From assembly GCA_020161655.1 (NCBI GenBank), contig JAIUPC010000024.1:248001-312000 (forward strand): a stretch of 64,000 nucleotides of DNA. Reading direction: 5' to 3'. This stretch comes from Pseudomonadota bacterium. Lineage in GTDB: Bacteria; Pseudomonadota; Alphaproteobacteria; Rhodobacterales; Rhodobacteraceae. The position numbers were made by a program, and so were the translations under genes. Shown here piece after piece: positions 1 through 9,489 of the stretch. Within the stretch, counting starts at the first letter, position 1; each line of letters opens with the position of its first letter. Under the pieces are notes generated by a model. It searched no databases. It saw only the letters and a list, made by a program, of their open reading frames with translations, and was not told the DNA's origin.

Positions 1-30
1 CGCGGGCTTCCGAATGAAGGAGAGCGGAAG

Positions 31-2196
31 GTGAGCCAAAGAGTGCTGCGCAGCGGCCTGCAGGTCGATCGGCGTCTGGCGGAGTTCATTGAAACCCGCG
101 CCTTGCCGGGAACCGGGGTGACGCTCGATGCCTTCTGGAAGGGCTTTGCCGGTATCGTGAAGGACCTCGGGCCGAAGAACCGAAAGCTTCTGGAGCGGCG
201 CGAGGAGATGCAGGAAAAGATCGACGCCTGGCATGTGGCGCATCGCGGCAAGCCGCATGATCCGGCGGCCTACCGGGCGTTTCTGGAAGGCCTCGGCTAC
301 CTCCTGCCCGAAGGCCCGGATTTCCAGATCGAGACGAAGAACATCGACCCGGAGTTTGCCTCCATCGCCGGGCCGCAGCTTGTCGTGCCGATCATGAACG
401 CGCGTTTCGCACTGAACGCGGCGAATGCCCGCTGGGGTTCGCTCTACGATGCGCTTTACGGCACCGATGCCTTGGGCGACCTGCCTCAGGGCAAGGGCTA
501 TGATGTCGCGCGCGGGGCGAAGGTGATCGCCTGGGCGAAGGCCTTCTTGGATGAGGCGGCGCCGCTTCAGGCTGCGAAATGGGCCGATGTGACCGGGATC
601 GAGGCCGGGGCCGACTTGCGGCTTTCGACGGCGAAAGGGGCGGTAACGCTCCAGCGGCCCGGCCAGTACCTTGGCCACGCGGAGGGCGGCGACTGGCGCC
701 ATGTTCTTCTGGAAAACAACGGGTTGAAGATCGAACTTCTGATCAATCCCAACCATCATACCGGCAAGACCGACCCCGCCGGCCTCGCCGCCGTGAACCT
801 TGAGGCCGCTGTCTCCGCCATCATGGACTGCGAGGATTCGGTTGCCGCCGTCGATGCCGAAGACAAGGTGCTGGCCTATTCCAACTGGCTTGGCCTGATG
901 AAGGGCGATCTGGCGGAGGAGGTGACGAAGGATGGCAAGACCTTCACCCGCAAGCTCTACGGAGACTTCACCTATACCGCGCCGGAGGGATCGCCCTTCG
1001 AGGTGAAGTGCCGCGCGCTCATGCTCGTCCGCAACGTCGGCCACCTGATGACAACCCCCGCCATCCTTGATGCCGAGGACCGCGAGGTCGGCGAGGGGAT
1101 CATGGATGCCATGGTCACCGTCCTGATCGCGCGCCACGACCTGAAGAAGACCGAAGGGCCGAGGAACTCCGCCAAGGGGTCGGTCTATGTCGTGAAGCCG
1201 AAGATGCACGGGCCGGAGGAGGTTGCCTTTGCCGACGAGATCTTCAGCCGTGTCGAAGCTGCGCTCGGCCTGCCGCAGTACACGGTGAAGCTCGGCATCA
1301 TGGATGAGGAGCGGCGCACATCCGTCAACCTCAAGGAATGTATCCGCGCGGCAAAGCACCGGGTCGCCTTCATCAATACGGGCTTCCTCGACCGCACGGG
1401 GGATGAGATCCACACCTCGATGGAGGCGGGGCCGATGGTCCGGAAGGGCGAGATGAAGGCGCAGGCCTGGATTTCGGCCTATGAGGACAGGAACGTCGAT
1501 ATCGGTCTGGCCTGCGGCCTGTCGGGGAAGGCGCAGATCGGCAAGGGCATGTGGGCGATGCCCGACCGGATGGCGGACATGCTGGCGCAAAAGATCGCGC
1601 ATCCGATGGCGGGGGCGAACTGCGCCTGGGTGCCGTCGCCCACCGCCGCGACGCTCCACGCCACGCATTACCACAAGGTCGATGTCTTTGCCCGCCAGCG
1701 CGAGATCGCCGCCCTGAAACGGCCCCGGCGGCTCGATGATCTTCTGACGATTCCGCTCGCCGCTGGTCACAACTGGTCGGAGGCCGAGATCGCGGCGGAG
1801 GTCGAGAACAACGCGCAAGGCATCCTCGGCTATGTCGTACGCTGGGTCGATCAGGGCATCGGCTGTTCCAAGGTGCCCGATATCCACGATGTCGGCCTGA
1901 TGGAGGACCGCGCCACCTGCCGCATCTCAAGCCAGGCTCTGGCGAACTGGATCATCCATGGCGTGGTGTCGGAGACGCAGGTTCTCGACGCCCTGCGCAA
2001 GATGGCCGCCGTGGTCGACCGGCAGAATGCCGGCGATCCCGCCTATCTGCCGATGGCGCCGGATTTCCACAGCCTCGCCTTTCAGGCGGCTTGCGATCTC
2101 GTCTTCATCGGGCGCGTCCAGCCTTCGGGCTATACCGAGCCGATCCTGCACAAGCGGCGGGCAGAGCTGAAATCCGGCACGGTTTCCGACCGCTAG
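31..2196 (+). CDS. glcB: Malate synthase G
   Basis: Condenses glyoxylate with acetyl-CoA to malate in the cytosol; it is the second step of the glyoxylate cycle and of glycolate use. At 721 residues it has the length of the monomeric G isoform. Visible family blocks are [15 protein letters not shown] near residue 265, [10 protein letters not shown] near 423 and [11 protein letters not shown] near 625, the last carrying the region of the catalytic Asp of the E. coli enzyme. The start is GTG at 31, preceded by a GGAGAGCGGAAG ribosome site; there is no good ATG alternative. It has no operon partner here: the next gene begins about 90 bases on. No isocitrate lyase is in the window. Family assignment is secure. 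Confidence 0.97.
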   Translation: MSQRVLRSGLQVDRRLAEFIETRALPGTGVTLDAFWKGFAGIVKDLGPKNRKLLERREEMQEKIDAWHVAHRGKPHDPAAYRAFLEGLGYLLPEGPDFQIETKNIDPEFASIAGPQLVVPIMNARFALNAANARWGSLYDALYGTDALGDLPQGKGYDVARGAKVIAWAKAFLDEAAPLQAAKWADVTGIEAGADLRLSTAKGAVTLQRPGQYLGHAEGGDWRHVLLENNGLKIELLINPNHHTGKTDPAGLAAVNLEAAVSAIMDCEDSVAAVDAEDKVLAYSNWLGLMKGDLAEEVTKDGKTFTRKLYGDFTYTAPEGSPFEVKCRALMLVRNVGHLMTTPAILDAEDREVGEGIMDAMVTVLIARHDLKKTEGPRNSAKGSVYVVKPKMHGPEEVAFADEIFSRVEAALGLPQYTVKLGIMDEERRTSVNLKECIRAAKHRVAFINTGFLDRTGDEIHTSMEAGPMVRKGEMKAQAWISAYEDRNVDIGLACGLSGKAQIGKGMWAMPDRMADMLAQKIAHPMAGANCAWVPSPTAATLHATHYHKVDVFARQREIAALKRPRRLDDLLTIPLAAGHNWSEAEIAAEVENNAQGILGYVVRWVDQGIGCSKVPDIHDVGLMEDRATCRISSQALANWIIHGVVSETQVLDALRKMAAVVDRQNAGDPAYLPMAPDFHSLAFQAACDLVFIGRVQPSGYTEPILHKRRAELKSGTVSDR

Positions 2197-2226
2197 CTCG
2201 CTTTTCCGGCGCGAGGGGTCTTTTTT
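2197..2226 (+). terminator. Weak candidate terminator after malate synthase G
   Basis: A 5-base-pair stem CTCGC/GCGAG (2197-2201 with 2211-2215) is followed after five bases by six or seven T residues (2220-2226). The stem is short and the T run is not adjacent, so this is only a candidate for transcript end of the malate synthase gene. Confidence 0.3.
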
Positions 2227-2260
2227 CCGCCGCATCCCGGCGTTACCCTTCGCCTGCCCG

Positions 2261-2274
2261 GGGGTATTGGGGCA
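2261..2274 (+). repeat. Partial copy of dispersed intergenic repeat (copy A)
   Basis: GGGGTATTGGGGCA here is identical to the core of the copy near 13517 and resembles, on the other strand, the copies near 4061 and 35986. In this copy the sequence then diverges and runs into the ribosome site of the PuuD-like gene, so the repeat lies in the 5' leader of that gene. Confidence 0.5.
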
Positions 2275-2284
2275 GGGGAAGCGA

Positions 2285-3061
2285 ATGCGTCGTCCGGTTG
2301 TCGGCATCATCGGCAACAACAGCTTGCTGAATGACCAGTATCCCGCCCATACCGGCGGCACGATGAACTCGACGGCAATCGCGCAGGTGGCGGGGTGCCT
2401 GCCGCTCATCATTCCCGCCGATCCCTTGCTGGTCTCTGTCGAGGAACTTCTGGCGACCTGCGACGGGTTCCTCCTGACCGGCGGTCGCCCGAACGTCCAC
2501 CCCGAGGAATACGGCGAGGAGCCGACCGAAGCGCATGGCGCCTTTGACCGCTGCCGCGATGCGATCACCTTGCCCTTGGTGCGCGCCTGCGTCGACCGGG
2601 GCCAGCCCTTCCTTGGCGTCTGCCGCGGGTTTCAGGAGGTGAACGTGGCCATGGGTGGCACGCTTTACCCCGAAATCCGTGACCTGCCGGGGCGGATGAA
2701 CCACCGGATGCCGCCTGATGGCTCGCTCGAGGAGAAATTCGCTTTGCGCCACCCGGTGCGCTTCTCCGATCAGGGGCCGTTCCACCGCTTGCTGGGCGCG
2801 GCCGAGGTGATGACGAACACGCTCCACGGTCAGGGCATCAAGACGGCGGGGCAGCGGGTGGTGATCGACGGCTGGGCGCCGGACGGGACGCCGGAGGCCC
2901 TCTATATCGCGGGCGCCACGGGTTTCACCCTTTCGGTGCAGTGGCACCCGGAATGGAACGCCGCGAGCGATCCTGTGTCCCGCCCGCTCTTTGCCGCTTT
3001 CGGCGCGGCGGTGAAGGCTTTTGCCAGCGGGCAGGACCTGCCGCGCCGGGCGAGTGCCTGA
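2285..3061 (+). CDS. PuuD-like gamma-glutamyl-GABA hydrolase family (peptidase C26)
   Basis: Class I glutamine-amidotransferase-fold hydrolase of the PuuD group, which cleaves gamma-glutamyl-GABA to glutamate and GABA in the gamma-glutamylated putrescine route. The nucleophile elbow GVCRG places Cys near residue 113 and QWHPEW supplies His near 221 and Glu near 223, so the triad is intact. GGRPNVHPEEYG near the N terminus is the usual family block. I chose ATG at 2285 (MRRPVVGIIGN) over an upstream TTG at 2267 because the GCAGGGGAAG ribosome site lies just before it and the family begins here. It is about 10 kb from the polyamine locus, so the exact substrate is inference; other family members hydrolyse other gamma-glutamyl compounds. 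Confidence 0.85.
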   Translation: MRRPVVGIIGNNSLLNDQYPAHTGGTMNSTAIAQVAGCLPLIIPADPLLVSVEELLATCDGFLLTGGRPNVHPEEYGEEPTEAHGAFDRCRDAITLPLVRACVDRGQPFLGVCRGFQEVNVAMGGTLYPEIRDLPGRMNHRMPPDGSLEEKFALRHPVRFSDQGPFHRLLGAAEVMTNTLHGQGIKTAGQRVVIDGWAPDGTPEALYIAGATGFTLSVQWHPEWNAASDPVSRPLFAAFGAAVKAFASGQDLPRRASA

Positions 3062-3123
3062 GGGATTTGGCGTTTTACCTTTCACGCAAGTCTCAGGCGA
3101 AACAGAGGGTTGCGCCTGACCCG

Positions 3124-3149
3124 AGGGTGGGCGCCATCGCGCCCGCCCT
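3124..3149. terminator. Hairpin between convergent puuD-like and kynA genes
   Basis: AGGGTGGGCGC (3124-3134) and GCGCCCGCCCT (3139-3149) pair over 11 positions with one G-T wobble around a CATC loop. It sits between two converging genes, where a shared terminator would be expected, but neither side has a T run. A Rho-independent role is therefore doubtful. Confidence 0.3.
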
Positions 3150-3199
3150 GGGGGCGTTCCGGGCTGGGGAAATGCTGCGTCTGGTAAAAGTGCGTCCGC

Positions 3200-4036
3200 C
3201 TAAAGCGCCGTTCTCACCTCCCACAGCTCCGGGAAAAGCACGACCTCCAGCATCCGCTTGAGGTAGCTGACCCCGCCGGTGCCGCCAGTGCCGCGCTTGA
3301 AGCCGATGACGCGTTCGACAGTCGTGACATGGTTGAAGCGCCAGCGGCGGAAGTAATCCTCGAAATCCACGAGCTTCTCGGCCAGTTCGTAGACCGGCCA
3401 ATGCGCCTCGGGGTCGCGGTAGACCATAGCCCACATCTCCCGCACCGCGTCATCTGCATGCCAGGCGACGCCCGTGTCGCGCTTCAGAACCCTATCCGGC
3501 ACCGGCAACCCGGCCCGCGCCGCCGCCCGCAGCGCCTCGTCGTAAAGCGATGGCTGCGCCAGTTCCGCCCGAAGGAGGGCGAGGATGTCTGGCCGATGCT
3601 CATGCGGGCGCAGCATCGCCGGGTTGCGGTTGCCGGCGGCGAACTCGATCAGCCGGTATTGCCAGGACTGGAAGCCCGAGGATTGCCCAAGGTCGTCGCG
3701 GAAGCGGGTGTAGTCCGAGGGCGTCATCGTCCGGAGCACATCCCAGGCGGAGTTGAGCTGCTCCATGATCCGCGCGACGCGGGCGAGCATCTTGAACGCC
3801 GGTTGCAGCCGGTCGGCGGCAATGGCGGCGCGGGCGGCGGACAATTCGTGCAGCGCGAGCTTCATCCAGAGCTCCGCGGTCTGGTGCTGGATGATGAAGA
3901 GCATTTCGTCATGCGCATCGCTCAGGGGGTGCTGTGCCGCAAGGATGGCATCTATGCGGAGATAGTCGCCATAGGACATGCGGCCGTCGAAGGACATCTC
4001 GGCGCCTTCGCGGGACGGGTCATAGGGTTCGGTCAT
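3200..4036 (-). CDS. kynA: Tryptophan 2,3-dioxygenase
   Basis: Haem enzyme that opens the indole ring of tryptophan to give N-formylkynurenine, the first step of the kynurenine route. At 278 residues it has the normal bacterial length. [13 protein letters not shown] followed by [17 protein letters not shown] is the conserved N-terminal substrate- and haem-pocket block, and the [18 protein letters not shown] segment near residue 235 holds the conserved His-containing haem region, followed by the [12 protein letters not shown] motif. It lies downstream of kynU on the same strand with a 103-base gap holding an intergenic repeat. No kynB formamidase is in this window. Confidence 0.95.
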   Translation of the reverse strand: MTEPYDPSREGAEMSFDGRMSYGDYLRIDAILAAQHPLSDAHDEMLFIIQHQTAELWMKLALHELSAARAAIAADRLQPAFKMLARVARIMEQLNSAWDVLRTMTPSDYTRFRDDLGQSSGFQSWQYRLIEFAAGNRNPAMLRPHEHRPDILALLRAELAQPSLYDEALRAAARAGLPVPDRVLKRDTGVAWHADDAVREMWAMVYRDPEAHWPVYELAEKLVDFEDYFRRWRFNHVTTVERVIGFKRGTGGTGGVSYLKRMLEVVLFPELWEVRTAL

Positions 4037-4060
4037 GCTTGTCTCCTGAGGCGCTCTTCG

Positions 4061-4132
4061 CTTCTTCGTTGCCCAAATACCCCGGGGTGCGGGGGCAGCG
4101 CCCCGCGCGGGTCCGGGGCCGCTAGGCCCCGG
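4061..4132 (-). repeat. Dispersed intergenic repeat (copy B) between kynU and kynA
   Basis: The core CTTCTTCGTTGCCCAAATAC (4061-4080) is followed by CCCGGGG and two GC-rich hairpins: GCGGGG/CCCCGC (4089-4094 with 4101-4106) and CCGGGGCC/GGCCCCGG (4113-4120 with 4125-4132). Related copies occur near 2261, 13475 and 35986. It would form structured RNA in the kynU-kynA message. Confidence 0.7.
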
Positions 4133-4139
4133 AAACCGG

Positions 4140-5336
4140 TCACGTCACCCGGGCCCGGCGGCGGTATTCCTCGCGGTCCCAAAGCGCGCCGTCCATGATC
4201 TCTTTCAGGACCCTCACCGCGCCCGTCACGTCTGCCATCGTCGTGTAGAGCGGCGTGAAGCCGAAGCGCAGGATGTCGGGAGCGCGGAAATCGCCGATCA
4301 CGCCCTTGGCGATCAGCGCCTGCATGATCGCGTAGCCTTCCTTGTGCCGGAAGCTCACCTGACTGCCGCGCTGGGCCGGATCGCGCGGCGAGGCGAGCGT
4401 CAGGGCGGGGCAGGCGGCCTCGACGCCCCTGATGAAGGCCTCGGTCAGTTCGATCGACCGCGCGCGGACATCGGCCATCGTCACCATGTCCCAGATGTCG
4501 AGCGAGGCGTCGAGGGCCGCCATCTGGATCACCGGCGGCGTGCCGACGCGCATCCGTTCGATACCTTGCCCCGGACGGTAGTCGAGGTCGAAGGCGAAGG
4601 GCGCCTCATGGCCAAGCCAGCCTGACAGAGCGGGCCGCACCTGCGACTGAAGCCGTGGTGCCACATAGATGAAGGCCGGGCCGCCGGGGCCGGAATTTAG
4701 GTATTTGTAGCTGCAACCGACGGCGAAATCGGTATCGGCGCCGGCAAGGTCGACCTCGACCGCACCCGCCGAATGGGCAAGATCCCAGACGACAAGCGCG
4801 CCCGCCGCATGGGCCTTGGCGATGAGGCGGGCCATGTCGTGCTTGCGGCCCGTGCGGTAGTCGACCTCGGTCAGCATCAGAACGGCGAGATCGGGGCCGA
4901 TGGCGGCCTCCACTGCTTCGGGGGCGACGGTGCGAAGCTCGCGCCCGCCGCCAAGGCTGCGGACGAGGCCGTCGGCGATGTAGAGGTCCGAGGGGAAGTT
5001 GCCGGTGTCCGACAGGATCACCTTGCGGTCGGGCCGGAGTTCCAGCGCCGAGGCCAGCGCCTGATAGACCTTGATCGACAAGGTATCACCAAGGACCACG
5101 CTTCCCGGCGCCGCGCCGATCAACCGCCCGATGCGGTCGCCAAGCCGGGCCGGCATCTCCATCCAGCCGGCCTTGTTCCAGCCGGTGATGAGCATCTCGC
5201 CCCATTCATCGGCAACGCAGGAATCGACGCGCGCCCGTGCCGCGACGGGCATCGGCCCGAGCGAATTGCCGTCGAGATAGATCACCCCGTCAGGCAGGTG
5301 GAAAAGCCGCCGTGTCGCTTCGAAGTCGCTTGCCAT
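4140..5336 (-). CDS. kynU: Kynureninase
   Basis: PLP enzyme that cleaves kynurenine to anthranilate and alanine. At 398 residues it has normal length. [19 protein letters not shown] at the N terminus is the family opening, [16 protein letters not shown] carries the PLP-nitrogen-binding Asp, and [12 protein letters not shown] holds the Schiff-base Lys near residue 210. It precedes kynA on the same strand, so the pair covers tryptophan to anthranilate apart from the formamidase step. The first 190 bases upstream (5337-5528) separate it from a divergent gene and should contain its promoter, which I could not identify. Confidence 0.95.
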   Translation of the reverse strand: MASDFEATRRLFHLPDGVIYLDGNSLGPMPVAARARVDSCVADEWGEMLITGWNKAGWMEMPARLGDRIGRLIGAAPGSVVLGDTLSIKVYQALASALELRPDRKVILSDTGNFPSDLYIADGLVRSLGGGRELRTVAPEAVEAAIGPDLAVLMLTEVDYRTGRKHDMARLIAKAHAAGALVVWDLAHSAGAVEVDLAGADTDFAVGCSYKYLNSGPGGPAFIYVAPRLQSQVRPALSGWLGHEAPFAFDLDYRPGQGIERMRVGTPPVIQMAALDASLDIWDMVTMADVRARSIELTEAFIRGVEAACPALTLASPRDPAQRGSQVSFRHKEGYAIMQALIAKGVIGDFRAPDILRFGFTPLYTTMADVTGAVRVLKEIMDGALWDREEYRRRARVT

Positions 5337-5528
5337 CCGTCGTCTCCTGCCGTTCCGATGAAGAATCTGCGGTTAGAATACCCATTGCGGCGGCACCAGC
5401 AAATTCCGCGATGAAGCCCCAATCTTGCCCGCAGCCGGTCGTGGCCGCGACCTTTTCGCCCGCCATCTTGCGCAGTAACCGGCGCCGACATAGTTTGCCG
5501 CCCGAACTGCCCGAGGACGGACCGCGAC

Positions 5529-5969
5529 ATGGCGAAAGAGATAGATTTCCCGCCGGTCTGGCTTGCCGGATTCGCCGCCCTCGGCGGGTTCGTCGGCAGT
5601 TTTGTCCCCGTCGAATGGGCCTATAACAGCATCATCGGCGCGGCGCTCATCATTGTCGGGGTTCTGGTGATGATCGTGGCCGTCGGCCAGATGCTTCTCG
5701 CCCGGACGACCGTGATCCCGCACCGCGACCCCTCGGCCCTGGTGATGAACGGGATGTTCAGCCTGACGCGCAACCCGATCTATCTCGCCGATACGCTGAT
5801 CCTGACGGGGCTTTACCTCCATTGGGATGCAATCCTGGCGTTGCCGCTGGTCCTTCTCTTCATGATCGTCATCACCCGCCGCTTCATCCGCCCCGAAGAG
5901 GCGCGGCTTGAAGGCGCCTTCGGTGAAGTCTTCACCGAGTACCGCGCCCGGACCCGGCGCTGGATCTGA
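5529..5969 (+). CDS. Isoprenylcysteine carboxylmethyltransferase / phospholipid methyltransferase family membrane protein
   Basis: Small integral membrane protein of 146 residues with about four hydrophobic segments. The C-terminal half has the SAM-binding signature of the ICMT/PEMT group: GMFSLTRNPIYLAD near residue 76 and RPEEARLEGAFGEVFTEYR near 120. Such bacterial proteins are often annotated as methyltransferases, but the substrate is rarely known and the sequence gives no clue here. It stands alone between the divergent kynU and the pntAB operon. Confidence 0.8.
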   Translation: MAKEIDFPPVWLAGFAALGGFVGSFVPVEWAYNSIIGAALIIVGVLVMIVAVGQMLLARTTVIPHRDPSALVMNGMFSLTRNPIYLADTLILTGLYLHWDAILALPLVLLFMIVITRRFIRPEEARLEGAFGEVFTEYRARTRRWI

Positions 5970-6109
5970 CCTTCCGTCGCTTCTGCCCGACGTAGCGGAA
6001 TTGCCTGTTGTAGCAACGTGCCGCAACGGGTTAAGGGTGCCCGCATATGCAGGGCAACAAAATTACAAAGACGGATGGATCAGACTCTGAGCGCGGAAAG
6101 GAAGAGACC

Positions 6110-7684
6110 GTGAAGATCGGCGCACCGAAGGAAATATTCGAGGGTGAGAACCGTGTCGCAATGACACCGGATTCAGCCCTGCAGCTTCAGAAGCTGGGTT
6201 ATGAGTGCTTCATCGAAACCGGTGCCGGCCAGAAGGCAGGCTTTTCCGATGCCGCCTACGAAGCGGCCGGCGTCAAGGTGGTCAAGACCGCCGCCGCGCT
6301 TTTCAAGGACGTCGACATCGTCGCCAAGGTCCGCCCCCCGGTCGATGCCGAGATAAAGCGCCTTTCCAAGGGCCAGACGCTGATTTCCTTCTTCTATCCG
6401 GGCCAGAGCAAGGAGCTTCTGGAAAAGGCCAATGCCACCGGTGCGACCGTCATCGCCATGGACATGGTGCCGCGGATTTCCCGCGCGCAGAAGATGGACG
6501 CGCTCAGTTCGATGGCCAACATCGCCGGCTACCGCGCAGTGATCGAGGCCGGCAACAACTTCGGCCGCTTCTTCACCGGGCAGGTGACCGCGGCGGGCAA
6601 GGTGCCGCCGGCAAAGGTCCTGATCATCGGTGCAGGCGTCGCGGGGCTTGCGGCAATCGGCACCTCCACATCGCTCGGCGCGATCACGCTGGCCTTCGAC
6701 GTTCGTCCCGAAGTGGCCGAACAGATCGAATCGATGGGGGCGGAGTTCGTCTATCTCGACTTCTCCGAAAGCCAGACCGACGGCGCCGCGACCGGCGGCT
6801 ATGCCGCGCCGTCGAGCCCAGAGTTCCGCGAAGCGCAGCTGAAGAAGTTCCGCGAGTTGGCGCCCCAGATCGACATCGTCATCGCAACGGCGCTGATCCC
6901 CGGCCGTGATGCCCCGGTCCTCTGGACCAGGGACATGGTCGAGGCGATGAAACCGGGTTCGGTCATCGTCGACCTCGCCGCCGAACGGGGCGGCAACTGC
7001 GAGCTGACGGTAAAGGACGAAAAGATCGTGACGCCGAACGGCGTGACCATCGTCGGCTACACCGACTTCCCGAGCCGGATGGCGGCGCAGGCCTCCACGC
7101 TTTACTCGACCAACATCCGCCACATGATGGCGGACCTCACGCCGGCCAAGGACGGCGTCGTCAACCAGAACATGGAAGATGACGTGATCCGGGGCGCAAC
7201 CGTGACCCATGACGGCGCCATCACCTTCCCGCCGCCGCCGCCCAAGGTCGCGGCCATCGCGGTGCAGAAGCCGAAGGAAAAGCCGAAGGAACTGACGGTC
7301 GAGGAAAAGCGCGCGCAGGAAGTGGCGGCCTTCAAGGCCCAGACCCGCAATCAGGTCGGGCTTCTGGCCATCGGCGGCGGGCTGATCCTGCTCGCAGGCC
7401 TCTATGCGCCGGCAAGCTTCATGCAGCACTTCATCGTCTTCGTGCTGTCGGTCTTCGTCGGCTTCCAGGTGATCTGGAACGTCTCGCATTCACTCCACAC
7501 GCCCTTGATGGCGGTCACGAACGCAATCTCGTCGATCATCATCCTTGGCGCGCTGATGCAGATCGGCTCGGGGTCCTTCCTCGTGATCCTGCTCGCAGCG
7601 CTTTCGGTCTTCATGGCCGGTATCAACATCTTCGGCGGTTTCATGGTTACGCGGCGGATGCTCGCCATGTTCCAGAAGTCGTAA
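6110..7684 (+). CDS. pntA: Proton-translocating NAD(P)+ transhydrogenase, alpha subunit
   Basis: Carries the NAD(H) domain of the inner-membrane transhydrogenase, which uses the proton gradient to drive hydride transfer from NADH to NADP+. I place the start at GTG 6110 ([17 protein letters not shown]), as the family begins here and GGAAAGGAAGAGA precedes it; an in-frame ATG at 6047 would add 21 unlikely residues. The nucleotide-binding loop [13 protein letters not shown] lies near residue 175. After a charged, proline-rich linker near 380-410 come about four membrane helices, so this is the fused two-subunit (E. coli-like) arrangement and not the split PntAA/PntAB type. pntB follows 15 bases later. 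Confidence 0.96.
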   Translation: MKIGAPKEIFEGENRVAMTPDSALQLQKLGYECFIETGAGQKAGFSDAAYEAAGVKVVKTAAALFKDVDIVAKVRPPVDAEIKRLSKGQTLISFFYPGQSKELLEKANATGATVIAMDMVPRISRAQKMDALSSMANIAGYRAVIEAGNNFGRFFTGQVTAAGKVPPAKVLIIGAGVAGLAAIGTSTSLGAITLAFDVRPEVAEQIESMGAEFVYLDFSESQTDGAATGGYAAPSSPEFREAQLKKFRELAPQIDIVIATALIPGRDAPVLWTRDMVEAMKPGSVIVDLAAERGGNCELTVKDEKIVTPNGVTIVGYTDFPSRMAAQASTLYSTNIRHMMADLTPAKDGVVNQNMEDDVIRGATVTHDGAITFPPPPPKVAAIAVQKPKEKPKELTVEEKRAQEVAAFKAQTRNQVGLLAIGGGLILLAGLYAPASFMQHFIVFVLSVFVGFQVIWNVSHSLHTPLMAVTNAISSIIILGALMQIGSGSFLVILLAALSVFMAGINIFGGFMVTRRMLAMFQKS

Positions 7685-7699
7685 GGGGAGACGGGACCA

Positions 7700-9133
7700 A
7701 TGGATTACGGATTCACCACGGCCGCCTATGTTGTTGCGGCGGTTCTCTTCATCCTCTCGCTCGGCGGGCTTTCGGGGCAGGAAAGCGCCAAGCGCGCGGT
7801 CTGGTACGGCATTGTCGGCATGGCGCTGGCGGTGCTGGCGACGCTTCTCGGGCCGGGCTCCGGTCTCTGGGTGCTGTCGGTCCTTCTGGTGATCGGCGGC
7901 GGTATCATCGGCTGGATCGTCGCGCAGCGCGTCCAGATGACCGAGATGCCGCAGCTTGTCGCGGCGATGCACTCGCTTGTCGGTCTGGCGGCGGTCTTCA
8001 TCGGCTTCAACGCCCATCTTGAGGCCGCCAATGTCGCGACCCTGGACGAGGCGGGGCGGCAGGCGCTGACTGGCTTTGCCGCCGTGCTGGCGCACAAGTC
8101 GCCGGTCGAGCTGTCGATCCTGAAGGTCGAGGTCTTCCTTGGCGTCTTCATCGGCGCTGTCACCTTCACCGGCTCGATCATCGCCTTCGGCAAGCTCGCG
8201 GGCCGGGTCGACGGCAAGGCCAAGAAGCTGCCCGGCGGGCATCTTCTGAACGCGGTGGCGGCGGGCGGATCGCTTGTGCTCCTTATGATGTACCTGAACG
8301 GCGCCGGTCTTTGGGCGCTTCTCCTGATGACGCTTCTGGCGTTCTTCATCGGCTACCACCTCATCATGGGCATCGGCGGCGCCGACATGCCGGTCGTGGT
8401 GTCGATGCTGAACAGCTATTCCGGCTGGGCGGCGGCGGCGATCGGCTTTTCGCTGTCGAACGACCTTCTGATCGTGGTCGGCGCGCTTGTCGGTTCCTCG
8501 GGTGCGATCCTGAGTTACATCATGTGCAAGGCGATGAACCGGAGCTTCGTCAGCGTCATCCTCGGCGGCTTCGGCAATACCACCGGACCGCAGATGGAAG
8601 TCACGGGCGAACAGATCGCCATCGACGCCGAAGGTGTGGCGGCGGCGCTGAACGATGCGGATTCGGTCATCATCATCCCCGGCTACGGCATGGCGGTGGC
8701 GCAGGCGCAGCAGTCGGTTTCGGAACTGACCAAGCGGCTCAGGGCCAGGGGCAAGAACGTCCGTTTCGCGATCCATCCGGTGGCGGGGCGTCTGCCCGGC
8801 CACATGAACGTGCTTCTGGCCGAGGCGAAGGTGCCCTACGACATCGTGCTTGAGATGGACGAGATCAACGAGGACTTCCCGGAAACGGATGTCGCCATCG
8901 TCATCGGCTCGAATGACATCGTGAACCCGGCGGCGCAGGAAGACCCGAACTCCCCCATCGCCGGGATGCCGGTCTTGGAAGTCTGGAAAGCCAAGCAGGT
9001 CTTCGTGTCGAAGCGCGGGCAGGGCACCGGCTATTCCGGGATCGAGAACCCGCTTTTCTATAAAGACAACACGCGGATGTTCTACGGCGACGCCAAGAAG
9101 TCGGTGGACAGCCTGCTGCCGATGCTCGACTGA
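7700..9133 (+). CDS. pntB: Proton-translocating NAD(P)+ transhydrogenase, beta subunit
   Basis: Provides the remaining membrane helices of the proton channel and the NADP(H)-binding domain. Residues 1 to about 260 are strongly hydrophobic; the cytosolic domain follows, with the NADP site [10 protein letters not shown] near residue 328, and the conserved [18 protein letters not shown] stretch after it. Length of 477 residues fits the family. It is co-transcribed with pntA and ended by a strong hairpin terminator 24 bases past the stop. Confidence 0.97.
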   Translation: MDYGFTTAAYVVAAVLFILSLGGLSGQESAKRAVWYGIVGMALAVLATLLGPGSGLWVLSVLLVIGGGIIGWIVAQRVQMTEMPQLVAAMHSLVGLAAVFIGFNAHLEAANVATLDEAGRQALTGFAAVLAHKSPVELSILKVEVFLGVFIGAVTFTGSIIAFGKLAGRVDGKAKKLPGGHLLNAVAAGGSLVLLMMYLNGAGLWALLLMTLLAFFIGYHLIMGIGGADMPVVVSMLNSYSGWAAAAIGFSLSNDLLIVVGALVGSSGAILSYIMCKAMNRSFVSVILGGFGNTTGPQMEVTGEQIAIDAEGVAAALNDADSVIIIPGYGMAVAQAQQSVSELTKRLRARGKNVRFAIHPVAGRLPGHMNVLLAEAKVPYDIVLEMDEINEDFPETDVAIVIGSNDIVNPAAQEDPNSPIAGMPVLEVWKAKQVFVSKRGQGTGYSGIENPLFYKDNTRMFYGDAKKSVDSLLPMLD

Positions 9134-9156
9134 GCGAGGGTGGATTGAAAAAGCAG

Positions 9157-9184
9157 GACCCCGCCTGAAACGGCGGGGTCTTTT
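9157..9184 (+). terminator. Rho-independent terminator of pntAB
   Basis: GACCCCGCC (9157-9165) pairs perfectly with GGCGGGGTC (9172-9180) around a six-base loop, preceded by GAAAAAG and followed directly by TTTT. This is a textbook intrinsic terminator just past the pntB stop. Confidence 0.92.
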
Positions 9185-9208
9185 GTCTTACAGAACGGCG
9201 CTTGCCAC

Positions 9209-9237
9209 CAGAATTTCGGCGGTATGACGAAATTCTG
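9209..9237. repeat. Palindrome CAGAATTTCG / CGAAATTCTG
   Basis: A perfect 10-base inverted repeat with a nine-base spacer, AT-rich against the GC-rich background. It abuts a second palindrome on its right, and the left half-site CAGAATTT recurs at 9291-9298. It could be an operator or part of a small mobile or structural element. Confidence 0.7.
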
Positions 9238-9266
9238 ATGTGCCCGCCCCCCCGCGGCGGGCACAT
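9238..9266. repeat. Perfect 11-bp hairpin ATGTGCCCGCC / GGCGGGCACAT
   Basis: Bases 9238-9248 pair exactly with 9256-9266 around a seven-base C-rich loop. There is no following T run, so it is not a usual terminator. It directly follows the AT-rich palindrome at 9209-9237, the two sharing no bases. Confidence 0.7.
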
Positions 9267-9489
9267 TCGTGCCCTCCTGGGCGGTCCCATCAGAATTTGG
9301 CACCGTCCGGCGCTGCGGAGAACCCCTTGCCTTGCGGCTTGCGCCTACAGGCAACGGCGCGGGTGTCTTGCCACTGGCAAGCCACCATGTCGCGCCGGAC
9401 GCCCCCGCCTCTTCCTGCTGGCGCAACCTCCCCGCCCGGATTATCACCGCCCTGCCGCCATCCCGCGCGGCCATCATGCGAGAGCGGCA

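Larger units (their letters stand above)
9134..9489 (+). other. 356-base gap between pntB and MFS gene: terminator plus stacked palindromes
   Basis: This is the longest stretch without a gene. It opens with the pntB terminator, continues with two abutting perfect palindromes (9209-9266), then GCCCTCCTGGGC (9271-9282) and a third CAGAATTT (9291-9298). From about 9300 to 9489 the sequence is GC-rich with an open frame continuous with the MFS gene but without protein-like composition. I see no convincing RNA gene. Confidence 0.6.

Noticed and set aside
7490-8803. Antisense open frame of 437 codons opposite pntB
   Set aside because: Highly charged Arg/His/Asp composition, exactly antisense to membrane segments of pntB.
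9202-9489. N-terminal extension of the MFS gene
   Set aside because: The added 96 residues are Arg/Pro-rich, span the palindromes, and come before the first membrane helix of the family.
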